A stretch of DNA of 64,000 nt from Actinopolyspora alba (GTDB lineage Bacteria; Actinomycetota; Actinomycetes; Mycobacteriales; Pseudonocardiaceae): positions 62,001 through 126,000 of the forward strand of contig NZ_FOMZ01000009.1 in NCBI RefSeq assembly GCF_900112765.1, given 5' to 3'. How positions within the stretch are numbered: position 1 is the stretch's first letter; each line of letters begins with the position of its first letter. Under the pieces are notes generated by a model. The model searched no databases. It had not been told where the DNA came from and worked only from the letters and a program-made list of their open reading frames with translations. Of this stretch, positions 19,867 through 27,373 are shown piece by piece. A program made the position numbers and the translations under genes.

Positions 19867-20229
19867 ATGACCACTATTCACGAGCAGCTCGGCGGCGAGC
19901 CCCTCATGCGCGAAGTCGTCTTCCGGTTCTACGAGAAGGCACTGGCCGATTCCCGGCTGGCCGGGTACTTCCACCGGGTGGATCTGAGCCTGCTGCGGGA
20001 GCACCAGGTCCGGTTGTTCACCGCCGCGCTCGGTGGTTCCGGAGCGGTCGTCGAGTCGGACACCACCTCGGAGGAGGGGATCCACCACGACGAGTACGAC
20101 CTGGTGATCGGGCATCTCGCGGATGCGCTGCGGGAGAGTTCCGTGCCGGAGCCGCTGCTCACCGGAACCCTGTTCGCCCTCGCGCCGTTGGCCAGGGATG
20201 TGATCACCGTTCCCGCGGTGACCACGTGA
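19867..20229 (+). CDS. glbN: Truncated haemoglobin, group I (trHbN-like)
   Basis: 120 aa from ATG 19867 with GGAGG 5 nt upstream. It aligns closely with mycobacterial GlbN: the B10 tyrosine in FRFYEKAL (about residue 23), the E11 glutamine in LREHQVRLFTAALGG (about 47) and the proximal F8 histidine in IHHDEYDLVIGHLADAL are all kept. Group I proteins with this Tyr/Gln distal pocket convert nitric oxide to nitrate using bound oxygen. The long polar pre-A extension of M. tuberculosis GlbN is absent. It is divergent from the permease and converges with the quinone oxidoreductase. Confidence 0.92.
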   Translation: MTTIHEQLGGEPLMREVVFRFYEKALADSRLAGYFHRVDLSLLREHQVRLFTAALGGSGAVVESDTTSEEGIHHDEYDLVIGHLADALRESSVPEPLLTGTLFALAPLARDVITVPAVTT

Positions 20230-20281
20230 GAGCTCCGTCCGGTTCCGCCGAGCGGAGCGTTGCCCATGGGTGAGACGGCGT

Positions 20282-20313
20282 CCGCCGGGACGGGTCCGCC
20301 CCCGTCCCGGCGG
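20282..20313. terminator. Strong bidirectional hairpin terminator
   Basis: Perfect 13-bp stem CCGCCGGGACGGG / CCCGTCCCGGCGG with a 6-nt loop, between the convergent haemoglobin and quinone oxidoreductase genes. Confidence 0.8.
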
Positions 20314-20321
20314 GAACGCGA

Positions 20322-21290
20322 TCATGGTTCCAACAGGACCTTTCCGGTGGTCCGGCGCCCTTCCAGCGCCTCGTGGGCGTCCGCCGCATCGGCCAGCGGA
20401 TAACTGCCCCCGATGCGGATCCGCAGTTCGCCGCGTGCGATCAGGTCGAACAGCTCACCGACCCGCCAGTCCAGCTCCGCGCGGTCCAGCATGTGGTGCG
20501 CCAACGTCGGCCTGGTGAGAAAAACCGAACCCGCCGAGTTGAGCCGCTGCGGATCCACCGGCGGCACCGGGCCGCTGGCGGCGCCGAACAGCGCCAGCGT
20601 GCCGCGCGGACGCAGCGAGGCCAGGCTCGCGTCGAAGGTGTCCCTTCCCACCCCGTCGTAGGCGACGTGCACCCCGACTCCGCCGGTCAGTTCCCGCACC
20701 CGCGAGGTCACGTCCTGCTCGGTGTAGCGAATGATGTCCTCGGCCCCCGCCTCGCGTGCCAGCCGTTCCTTCTCCGGAGTGGAGACCGTGCCGATCACGT
20801 GGCCGCCGCGCAGCGTGATCAGTTGCGTCAGCAGCAGCCCCATCCCGCCTGCCGCCGCGTGTACCAGCGCGATCGTGCCCGGCTTCACCACGTGTGTGGA
20901 GGCGGTGAGGTAGTGCGCGGTCAGGCCCTGCAACATCGCGGCCGCGGCGGTGCGCTCCCCGAGCGTGGTGGGCAGTGCCACCGCTTTGTTCGCGGGTACC
21001 ACAGCGCGCTCGGCGTAGCTGCCCGGAACCATGGCCCACGCCACCCGGTCGCCGATCTCGAATCCGTTCACACCGGACCCCACGGACAGCACGGTCCCGG
21101 CGCCCTCGGAGCCCGGCGTGAACGGCAACGACACCTGGTAGATCCCACCGCGCTGATAGGTGTCGATGAAGTTCACCCCGCTGGCGGTGATCCCGACCAG
21201 CAGCTCTTCCGGGCCGGGGTCGGGGTCCGCCACGTCGACGGTGTGCAGCACTTCTGGGCCGCCGTGCTCGGTGACCTGGACAGCGCGCAT
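20322..21290 (-). CDS. qor: Quinone oxidoreductase (zeta-crystallin type, MDR superfamily)
   Basis: 322 aa from ATG 21290, chosen for AGGAGG 8 nt upstream; the frame extends further but without a start site of that quality. NADPH-dependent one-electron quinone reductase. The family N-terminus MRAVQVTEHGGPEVL, ASGVNFIDTYQRGGIY, the nucleotide-binding AAAGGMGLLLTQL (about residues 148-160) and the PRGTLALFGAASGPVPP segment are clear; zinc ligands of alcohol dehydrogenases are absent, as expected. It occupies the same relative place as M. tuberculosis Rv1454c. Confidence 0.94.
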   Translation of the reverse strand: MRAVQVTEHGGPEVLHTVDVADPDPGPEELLVGITASGVNFIDTYQRGGIYQVSLPFTPGSEGAGTVLSVGSGVNGFEIGDRVAWAMVPGSYAERAVVPANKAVALPTTLGERTAAAAMLQGLTAHYLTASTHVVKPGTIALVHAAAGGMGLLLTQLITLRGGHVIGTVSTPEKERLAREAGAEDIIRYTEQDVTSRVRELTGGVGVHVAYDGVGRDTFDASLASLRPRGTLALFGAASGPVPPVDPQRLNSAGSVFLTRPTLAHHMLDRAELDWRVGELFDLIARGELRIRIGGSYPLADAADAHEALEGRRTTGKVLLEP

Positions 21291-21453
21291 GTGCCGGCCT
21301 CCTGATCCGTGGTTTCGCCTGGCAGTTCCGTGGCGTTCGATCATGCCACGAGAACTCCGTTCGGCACCGCTCAAGTTGATTTCGGCGGCATGTCCCGACC
21401 ATTCGCCGGGTGGTGTGGCTCACGCGTCGCTCCGTCATCGGCCGGGCTACCGT

Positions 21454-21459
21454 TACGAT
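21454..21459 (+). promoter_or_regulatory. -10 hexamer of a leaderless promoter
   Basis: TACGAT ends 7 nt before the GTG at 21467, so transcription should begin at the start codon of the small conserved protein gene. Confidence 0.45.
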
Positions 21460-21466
21460 CAGCCTC

Positions 21467-21787
21467 GTGACTACGCAGCAGACTGGTGAGACCGCGCCGA
21501 CGCGGCCCCCGAAACGTGCCGTGGCCACCGCCGCCGAGTTCGTCTCCCGACACGGCGGTTCGGCACGTGCCGTGGTGGAGAACCTCGGCAAGGGCGGGGC
21601 ACGGATAGTGCTCATCGGCCAGGACGGCGCGCTCGGCGACGTGCTGGTTCCCGACCCGACATCGGGTGAGTCGGTCGTCGAGGCCGTGGAAGGTCTGGAA
21701 AGCGGTGACTGGGACTCCGACACCGCGGCGGCGTTGACGATCGGACCCGCCCACCGCAGGAAGATGGCGGGGGCGCGCGCGAGGTGA
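21467..21787 (+). CDS. Small conserved protein coupled to an ATP-grasp gene
   Basis: 106 aa from GTG 21467, directly after a well placed -10 hexamer. Visible features are a short basic N-terminus and a core reading AEFVSRHGGSARAVVENLGKGGARIVLIGQDGALGDV. The stop overlaps the ATP-grasp start (GTGA), so the two products are made together. I do not recognise a family with known biochemistry. It may be a partner or substrate of the ATP-grasp enzyme. Confidence 0.82.
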   Translation: MTTQQTGETAPTRPPKRAVATAAEFVSRHGGSARAVVENLGKGGARIVLIGQDGALGDVLVPDPTSGESVVEAVEGLESGDWDSDTAAALTIGPAHRRKMAGARAR

Positions 21788-22713
21788 CCACCGATCCGCA
21801 CCGCGCCGGTGGCCGTCCTCGCGTGCTGCTGGCGACCTACTCCGACATGCCCGAGTCCCACGAGGACGAGCGGTCGTTGTCCGCCGCGCTCGACGAACTG
21901 GGAATCGACAGCCGCTGGGCGGTGTGGGACTCCCCGGCCGAATCCTTCGAGACCGCGGACCTGGTGGTGCTGCGCAGCACCTGGGACTACACCTCGCGGA
22001 TGAAGGAGTTCGTGGACTGGTGCGAGTCCGTACCGACGTTGGCGAACCCGGCGCGGGTGGTGCGCTGGAACAGCGACAAGCGGTACCTGGCGGAGCTCGC
22101 CGAGGCCGGGGTGCCGGTCACTCCCACCCGGGTCGTGGAGCCCGGTGATCGTGCGCGGGGCGACAACAACCCCGAGCTGCCGGATCGGGAGTTCGTCGTC
22201 AAACCCACGGTGGGCGCCGGTTCGTGGGGCGCGGCGCGGTTCCTGCCCGAGCAGCGCGAACGGGCTCTGCTGCATCTGCGTTCGTTGCACGATGAGGGCA
22301 TCCCGGCGCTGGTGCAGCCCTATCAGCCCGTGGTCGATCGAGAGGGTGAGACCGCGCTGGTCTTCTTCGGCGGGGTGTACTCGCACGGCTTCGTGAAGGG
22401 ACCGCTGCTGGACCCGGCCGATGACGCGACCGGTTCGGCGGGCCTCGGCAAGGGGCCGTTCGCCACCGATCCCGCTCCCGAGCTGCGGCGGGTCGCCGAG
22501 GACGTGCTCGACGCCACCGGAGAGCTGTTGGGCGTGGCGCGGTACGAGTTCCTCTACGCGCGCGTGGACCTGGTGCGTGGCGAGGACGGCGAGCCCATGC
22601 TGCTGGAGCTGGAGCTGATCGAGCCGCGGCTCAATTTCCTGCTCGCCGACCGGGCGGCTCCGCTGCGCTTCGCCTCGGCCGTGCGCGCCGAGCTCGCGCG
22701 CCGTGCTGCCTGA
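21784..22713 (+). CDS. ATP-grasp domain protein (Rv1455-like)
   Basis: 309 aa from GTG 21784. The N-terminal half is a Rossmann-like pre-ATP-grasp part (LLATYSDMPESHEDERSLSAAL; VVLRSTWDYT) and the C-terminal half carries the grasp: FVVKPTVGAGSWG (about residues 138-150), LVQPYQPVVDREGE, and the metal-binding LLELELIEPRLNFLL (about 276-290). Such enzymes ligate a carboxylate to an amine or thiol using ATP; substrates are unknown. Position next to qor and ctaA matches Rv1455 in mycobacteria. A GNRA-hairpin repeat follows the gene. Confidence 0.9.
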   Translation: MTTDPHRAGGRPRVLLATYSDMPESHEDERSLSAALDELGIDSRWAVWDSPAESFETADLVVLRSTWDYTSRMKEFVDWCESVPTLANPARVVRWNSDKRYLAELAEAGVPVTPTRVVEPGDRARGDNNPELPDREFVVKPTVGAGSWGAARFLPEQRERALLHLRSLHDEGIPALVQPYQPVVDREGETALVFFGGVYSHGFVKGPLLDPADDATGSAGLGKGPFATDPAPELRRVAEDVLDATGELLGVARYEFLYARVDLVRGEDGEPMLLELELIEPRLNFLLADRAAPLRFASAVRAELARRAA

Positions 22714-22787
22714 CCCGCACCGGGCCGCCTGACCCGCGCACTCCGTCCGGATCGTCACGGGATCGGGGGCCTCTCACCCCGGTCCCG

Positions 22788-22810
22788 CGTAAATTTCTCG
22801 CGAAATCGCC
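22788..22810 (-). repeat. GNRA-hairpin repeat, copy 2
   Basis: On the minus strand the core GGCGATTTCGCGAGAAAT is identical to the other copies; the last arm position is mismatched (TTT instead of TCG/TTG). It lies between the ATP-grasp gene and the GbsR-like regulator. Confidence 0.8.
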
Positions 22811-22917
22811 GTGCCGGGAGGTGTCTTGCCTCGTGTGTCGGTTCCACCTAAGGTTTCAGTGTCGAGCGAAACCGATCACGGTGCTTCCGTGGTCCGGATC
22901 CGGAGGCGAGCAGACCA

Positions 22918-23406
22918 GTGGTCGAGTACACCCAGCGCACGGACCGCCCCGCCATGTCGGAGTGGATCGAGCAGATGGCGGCCTACTTCGAGTCCACCGA
23001 AGGGATGCCGCTGATCGCCGGGCGAGTCCTCGCCTTCCTGCTGATCTGTGATCCGCCGGAACGCACCGCCGCGGAACTCTCGCACGCGCTCAGTGCCAGT
23101 ACCGGCTCGATCAGCACCAACGTTCGGTTCCTGGTGCGGCTGGGGATCGTCTCCAAAACCACCCGGCAGGGCCGAGAGGCCGCGCTCTACCGGGTGGAGG
23201 AGCATCGCTGGCCGGAGCTGGTCAGCGCCCGGATGCACCGTATGGTCGAGCTGGAGGGCCTGATCGACTCCGGGCTGCGCATGTTCAGCGGACAGGGGGA
23301 ACGCGCCCGCAGACTGCGGGCGGTACACGAGTTCTACCAGTGGCTGTCCGAGGAGATCCCGGAGCTGTGGCGCCGCTGGGAACGGGACTCCCGCAGGCGG
23401 AGCTGA
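22918..23406 (+). CDS. GbsR/MarR-type transcriptional regulator
   Basis: 162 aa from GTG 22918, with GGAGG 11 nt upstream; ATG 22954 is an alternative start. The winged-helix part is clear: RVLAFLLICDPPERTAAELSHALSASTGSISTNVRFLVRLGIV, then a wing rich in Arg (TTRQGREAALYRV). C-terminal helices (about 95-155) would dimerise. GbsR-like proteins control compatible-solute or envelope genes in other bacteria, but the target here is unknown. It converges with ctaA. Confidence 0.88.
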   Translation: MVEYTQRTDRPAMSEWIEQMAAYFESTEGMPLIAGRVLAFLLICDPPERTAAELSHALSASTGSISTNVRFLVRLGIVSKTTRQGREAALYRVEEHRWPELVSARMHRMVELEGLIDSGLRMFSGQGERARRLRAVHEFYQWLSEEIPELWRRWERDSRRRS

Positions 23407-23465
23407 TCCGACAGGCTTCCGGACCTCACCACCGCGACGCGTCAACCCCGCGACAGCAGGGTCGT

Positions 23466-24437
23466 TCAACCACCCACCGGTTCGCTCGCGACGTGGACCG
23501 AGCGCGGCTGCCGCCGGTTGGGGGCCGGACCCCGGTAGCGGGACTCCGCCCAGAGCAGGGAGACCGTCGCGATCACGACCGTGGCCCCGAGGACGTGGGC
23601 CACCACCAGTCCCTCGGGGACGCCGGTGACGTACTGCACCGAGCCGATCACTCCCTGCGCGAGCACCACGAGGCAGGCGGTGGCGTAGGCACGCAGCAGG
23701 CCACGAGTCGGCGAGGTGCCGCGCAGCCAGAACCCGAACACCGCCAGCAGGCAGAGATAGGCCATCACCAGCAGCCCGTGCAGCTGGGTCAGCAGCGGAA
23801 TGGACATCGGCAGCCGCGGCGTGCTCGGGTCACCGGCGTGCGGACCCGCCGCCGTGACCAGCGTGCCCGCGAACAACATCGCGGCCGCGACCGCTGTCAG
23901 CGCCACCAGAACGCCGCGCATCCTGCCGATGACGACCGGATACGGTTTCTCGTCACCCTCGCCCGCTGCCTTGACCAGCAGCCCGGAGATCCAGATCAGT
24001 ACCGCCGATGCCATGAAGTGCAGCGATACGCTCCACCAGCGCAGATCCAGCAGCACCGTCATACCGCCGATCACGGCCTGCACCGGAACGCCGATCAGCA
24101 CCAACCCGGCCAGCAGTCGTAGTCTCGGTCGGACCGGGCGCACTCGCCACGCCAGCAGCAGACAGATCAGTGCCGTGGCCGCGACGACCCAGGTCAGCAG
24201 TCGGTTGCCGAACTCGACGGCTTGGTGCAGCGGCGCGATATCGGCGTGCGATACCGGCACCATGCTGCCGGGGAAACACTGCGGCCACGTCGGACAGCCC
24301 AGTCCCGAGCCGGTGACACGCACGACCGCGCCGGTTACCGCGATCATCATCTGGGTGACCAGTACCGCGACGGCCGAGGCGCGAACCAACCGGGCGGAGG
24401 GACGGGTTATTCGTTCTGGCAACGACAGGGTCGGCAC
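23466..24437 (-). CDS. ctaA: Haem A synthase (COX15/CtaA)
   Basis: 323 aa from GTG 24437, giving the usual short cytoplasmic N-terminus. Eight-helix membrane enzyme converting haem O to haem A for cytochrome aa3 oxidase. It shows the family's VTGSGLGCPTWPQCFPG loop with its cysteine pair, four helix histidines in contexts such as PLHQAVEFGNRLLTW, SLHFMASA, LHGLLVMAY and AHVLGA, and the internal repeat of two four-helix bundles. The haem O synthase gene ctaB, usually close by, is not in this window. It matches Rv1456c in position. Confidence 0.95.
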   Translation of the reverse strand: MPTLSLPERITRPSARLVRASAVAVLVTQMMIAVTGAVVRVTGSGLGCPTWPQCFPGSMVPVSHADIAPLHQAVEFGNRLLTWVVAATALICLLLAWRVRPVRPRLRLLAGLVLIGVPVQAVIGGMTVLLDLRWWSVSLHFMASAVLIWISGLLVKAAGEGDEKPYPVVIGRMRGVLVALTAVAAAMLFAGTLVTAAGPHAGDPSTPRLPMSIPLLTQLHGLLVMAYLCLLAVFGFWLRGTSPTRGLLRAYATACLVVLAQGVIGSVQYVTGVPEGLVVAHVLGATVVIATVSLLWAESRYRGPAPNRRQPRSVHVASEPVGG

Positions 24438-24503
24438 GGAACGATGGTAGGCACACCAGGGCGTCGCCCGACGCGGGGGACCGCGCGTCGGTGTCGCACG
24501 CCA

Positions 24504-24538
24504 CGGTGGTGACTCCCGCCGGACGGGGGCCACCACCG
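24504..24538 (-). terminator. Hairpin terminator before ctaA
   Basis: Arms CGGTGGTG / CACCACCG (8 bp) with a further CTCCCG/CGGGGG pairing inside, just downstream of the SalK-like gene stop (24562) on the same strand. Confidence 0.55.
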
Positions 24539-24561
24539 CGAGAGTGCGGAGCCCCGCGGAG

Positions 24562-25413
24562 TCAGTGCTCGAAGAGCCGCTTCGGCACCGCGCCTGCCTC
24601 GTGGAGCCGTTTGCTCAGTGCGCCGCCGTGTTCGAGCAGCTTGGAGAACTCCGAGGTGTCGAGCGCGCGCCACGGTTCCAGCGAGGCCACGTCGGTGGTG
24701 TCCTCGATCTCGTCGAGCAGTCGCTCACCGGCCGTTGTCACCGCTCCGGAGGAGTCCAGCAGGCCCCGGTCGGCCAGTTCCAGTTGTGCGTCGGTCCACT
24801 GTTCCTCGGACCAGGCCCGGGTCTGTTTCAACGTCGCGGCGTTCATCCCTCGTCCGGCGGCGCTCTGCAGCACGGGTGCCTGCAGCGGGCCGAGTCCCGC
24901 CTGTTGCAGTACGGCGATGTGCGCGTCGCCCCGGAACTCCCGTAACAGTGTCAGGGCGTGCCACAGGCGCAGGTGCGGTTCGTCCGGGTACTCGATCTCC
25001 GCGTGTCCGGCGAACAGTGGTTTGCCGGCGGGCGAGCACCTCTCGGCGGCCTTGGCGGCGAGCCGTCCGGCTTCGTCGACCGCCTCCGAACGGACCGCTT
25101 CCTGTCCCAGCATTCGTTCCAGGGCTCCGGAGACCGCGCGGAACCGTGCGGCGACGATGTCCTCCGGATCGGCGATCGACCAGGCGGCGGGAATGTGCTG
25201 CCGCACCAGTTCGGGGTTGAAGTTGTAGAAGGTGGCGGCCACCAGGTTCGCCCCGACGGCGCCCATCGGGGCGGCGCGGCTCGCGAAGTAGGCCCTGCTC
25301 CAGGAGTCGATCCCGAGCTCGGACATTTCCCGTTCCAGCTCGGGAGCGAAGTAGATCATGGCGTGCGGTAGGTCGAGCGCCTTTTTGGCCCGGCGTGCGT
25401 GTTGGGTTTCCAT
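24562..25413 (-). CDS. SCO6745/SalK-type conserved protein
   Basis: 283 aa from ATG 25413. The N-terminal region (MIYFAPELEREMSELG; YFASRAAPMGAVGANLVAATFYNFNP) and the C-terminal helical/winged region (LELADRGLLDSSGAVTTAGERLLDEIEDTTD) fit the SCO6745/SalK-like family common in actinobacteria. The family is usually described as helix-turn-helix containing, with no established function. It begins 37 bp after the ABC permease gene and is probably in the same leftward transcript. Confidence 0.8.
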   Translation of the reverse strand: METQHARRAKKALDLPHAMIYFAPELEREMSELGIDSWSRAYFASRAAPMGAVGANLVAATFYNFNPELVRQHIPAAWSIADPEDIVAARFRAVSGALERMLGQEAVRSEAVDEAGRLAAKAAERCSPAGKPLFAGHAEIEYPDEPHLRLWHALTLLREFRGDAHIAVLQQAGLGPLQAPVLQSAAGRGMNAATLKQTRAWSEEQWTDAQLELADRGLLDSSGAVTTAGERLLDEIEDTTDVASLEPWRALDTSEFSKLLEHGGALSKRLHEAGAVPKRLFEH

Positions 25414-25450
25414 GGCCCGCACTCTAGTGATCTCCGGACCGGAGCTGGGA

Positions 25451-26296
25451 TCAACTGAGGCGGGTGGTGCGCACCGCCAGGGCTCCGGCGACGGCTCCCC
25501 AGCACAGCAGGACCAGCAGTGATCCGGCGGTGGGCGCCGTCCCGTCGGCGAGGCAGGCGCCGAGCGCTTCGGCCAGGGCGCCGGAGGGCAGGTACTCGGC
25601 GAGCGAGCTCATGAAGCCGGGCAGGTGCCGGGCGGGGATCGCGAGTCCGCCCGCCAGCAGCAGCGCGAACCAGACAGTGTTGGCCACGGCGAGCACCGTC
25701 TCGGCCCGCAGCGCGCCACCCACGAGCACTCCGCCCGCACCGAAGACGAGTGTTCCCAGGATCAGCACCGGGACCGCCGTCGCCACGCCGGCCCCGGAGG
25801 GGTGCCAACCGAGCACGAGGGCGGTACCGCCGAGGACCACGGTTTGCAGTGCCACGACCAGCAGGGCGGCGAGCACGCGGCCCGCGATCAGCACCCAGCG
25901 GGGGAGGGCGGTGGCGCTGAGGCGTTTGATCACGCCGTAGCGGCGGTCGAATCCCAGTGCGATGGCCTGCCCGGTGAATCCGGTGGACATCACGGCCAGC
26001 GCGAGTATCCGCGGGGTGACCGAGTCGACGCGTGGCTGTTCCACCAGACCGATGTCGAGGGTACTCATCCCGATCAGCAGCACGAGCGGGATCAGCAGGG
26101 TCAGCAGTGCCTGTTCCGGGTGCCGCAGCGTCAGCAGCGATTCCGCCCGCGTCTGGGTGAGCAGCATCCGCAACGGATTGGCCCGTCCCGGGGAGGGGCG
26201 GAAGGTTCCCGGCGCGAAGGTGGGTGTCCGGGTGGTCCGTTCCGGTGTGTTCGCGAGTCCCTCGTACGCGCTGTCGGAGCTTTCCTGTCGTGTCAA
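25451..26296 (-). CDS. ABC-2 type transporter permease (Rv1457c-like)
   Basis: 281 aa if started at TTG 26296, which overlaps the ATPase stop; ATG 26167 would give 238 aa starting MLLTQTRAE. Six hydrophobic helices are visible, with the typical ABC-2 order: first helix after ESLLTLRHPEQALLTLLIP, then GFDRRYGVIKRLSATALPRW, and the re-entrant region near LPGFMSSLAEYLPSGALAEAL. It forms an exporter with the adjacent ATPase. The cargo is unknown; conserved placement between ctaA and mptB suggests an envelope or haem-related role. Confidence 0.9.
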   Translation of the reverse strand: MTRQESSDSAYEGLANTPERTTRTPTFAPGTFRPSPGRANPLRMLLTQTRAESLLTLRHPEQALLTLLIPLVLLIGMSTLDIGLVEQPRVDSVTPRILALAVMSTGFTGQAIALGFDRRYGVIKRLSATALPRWVLIAGRVLAALLVVALQTVVLGGTALVLGWHPSGAGVATAVPVLILGTLVFGAGGVLVGGALRAETVLAVANTVWFALLLAGGLAIPARHLPGFMSSLAEYLPSGALAEALGACLADGTAPTAGSLLVLLCWGAVAGALAVRTTRLS

Positions 26297-27231
26297 GCGC
26301 GCAACTCCCGTCCGGTCAGTTCGAGGAAGACGTCCTCCAGGCTGCGTCTGCCGATCCGCAGTTCGTCGGCCATCGCGCCGTGCCGGGCACACCACGCCGT
26401 CACGGTGGAGACGGTCTGCGGGTCGATGTGACCCCGTACCAGGTACTGTCCCGGCCGCACTTCCAGGGCGGAGCACCCCTCCGGCAGCGCGGTCAGCAGC
26501 GGTTCGAGGTCCAGTCCGGGGCGGGACCGGAAGTGCAGTTCGCGGTGTTCCTCGTCGCCGGAGGTGAGTTCTTCGGGGGTGCCCCGTGCGAGCACGCGGC
26601 CGTGATCGATGATCATTACCCGGTCGGAGAGGGTCTCGGCCTCGTCCATCAGGTGGGTGGTCAGCAGCACACCGACCCCGTCGGCGCGGAGCGCCGACAT
26701 CAGTTCCCAGACCAGGTTGCGCGCGTGGGCGTCCATTCCCGCGGTCGGTTCGTCGAGGAAGACCAGTTCCGGTCTGCCGACCAGCGCGCACGCCAGTGAC
26801 AGTCGTTGTTGCTGTCCGCCGGACAACCGCTTGTAGGGGGTCGTGCGCACTCCGTCGAGTCCGAGAATGTCCAACAGCCAGGACGGATCGAGCGGTTCGG
26901 CGCAGCAGGCGGCCACCAGGCGCAACATCTCCTCGGTGCGCACACCGGGGTAGGCACCGCCGCCCTGGGGCATCACCCCGATGCGGGGGCGGAGTCGGGC
27001 ACTCTGGTCGACCGGATCGAGTCCGAGCACTCTGACCTGCCCGGCGTCGGGACGCAGGAAGCCTTCGCAGATCTCCACGGTGGTGGTCTTGCCGGCGCCG
27101 TTCGGGCCGAGCAGGGCCAGCATCTCACCGCGCGCCAGGTGCAGGTCGATCTCGGACACGGCGGTGTTGCCGCCGAATCGTTTGGTCAGCCCCCGTGCCC
27201 GCACAGCGGCGGAGTCGACGTCTGGGTTCAC
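26293..27231 (-). CDS. ABC transporter ATPase (Rv1458c-like)
   Basis: 312 aa. A complete ATPase domain: Walker A GPNGAGKTT (about residues 39-47), LSGGQQQR signature (about 137-144), Walker B LVFLDEPTAG (about 158-167) and a switch His in TTHLMDEAE. The C-terminal 90 residues are the extension usual in DrrA/CcmA-type exporters. It is followed by its permease with a 4-bp overlap. Confidence 0.94.
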   Translation of the reverse strand: MNPDVDSAAVRARGLTKRFGGNTAVSEIDLHLARGEMLALLGPNGAGKTTTVEICEGFLRPDAGQVRVLGLDPVDQSARLRPRIGVMPQGGGAYPGVRTEEMLRLVAACCAEPLDPSWLLDILGLDGVRTTPYKRLSGGQQQRLSLACALVGRPELVFLDEPTAGMDAHARNLVWELMSALRADGVGVLLTTHLMDEAETLSDRVMIIDHGRVLARGTPEELTSGDEEHRELHFRSRPGLDLEPLLTALPEGCSALEVRPGQYLVRGHIDPQTVSTVTAWCARHGAMADELRIGRRSLEDVFLELTGRELRA

Positions 27232-27272
27232 GCTCCATCAGCGTAGTAGGGGCTGTCCGCTCCGGTTCCGTA

Positions 27273-27300
27273 GGTGCTCGTTTGGCGGGAGAACCGGCAG
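27273..27300 (-). repeat. Partial copy of repeat family 2 tail
   Basis: On the minus strand it ends CCGCCAAACGAGCACC, differing at one base from CCGCCAAGCGAGCACC in copy B near 35785-35800. Only this tail is recognisable. Confidence 0.5.
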
Positions 27301-27325
27301 CGGTGTGAGTGGAGAGAGCGGCCGT

Positions 27326-27346
27326 TTCGGCGCCCGCGGCGCCGAA
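27326..27346 (-). terminator. Hairpin terminator downstream of mptB
   Basis: Perfect 9-bp stem TTCGGCGCC / GGCGCCGAA with a 3-nt loop, 28 bp beyond the mptB stop. Confidence 0.7.
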
Positions 27347-27373
27347 GGGCTTCCTCCCCGGTGTGATCGGGTT

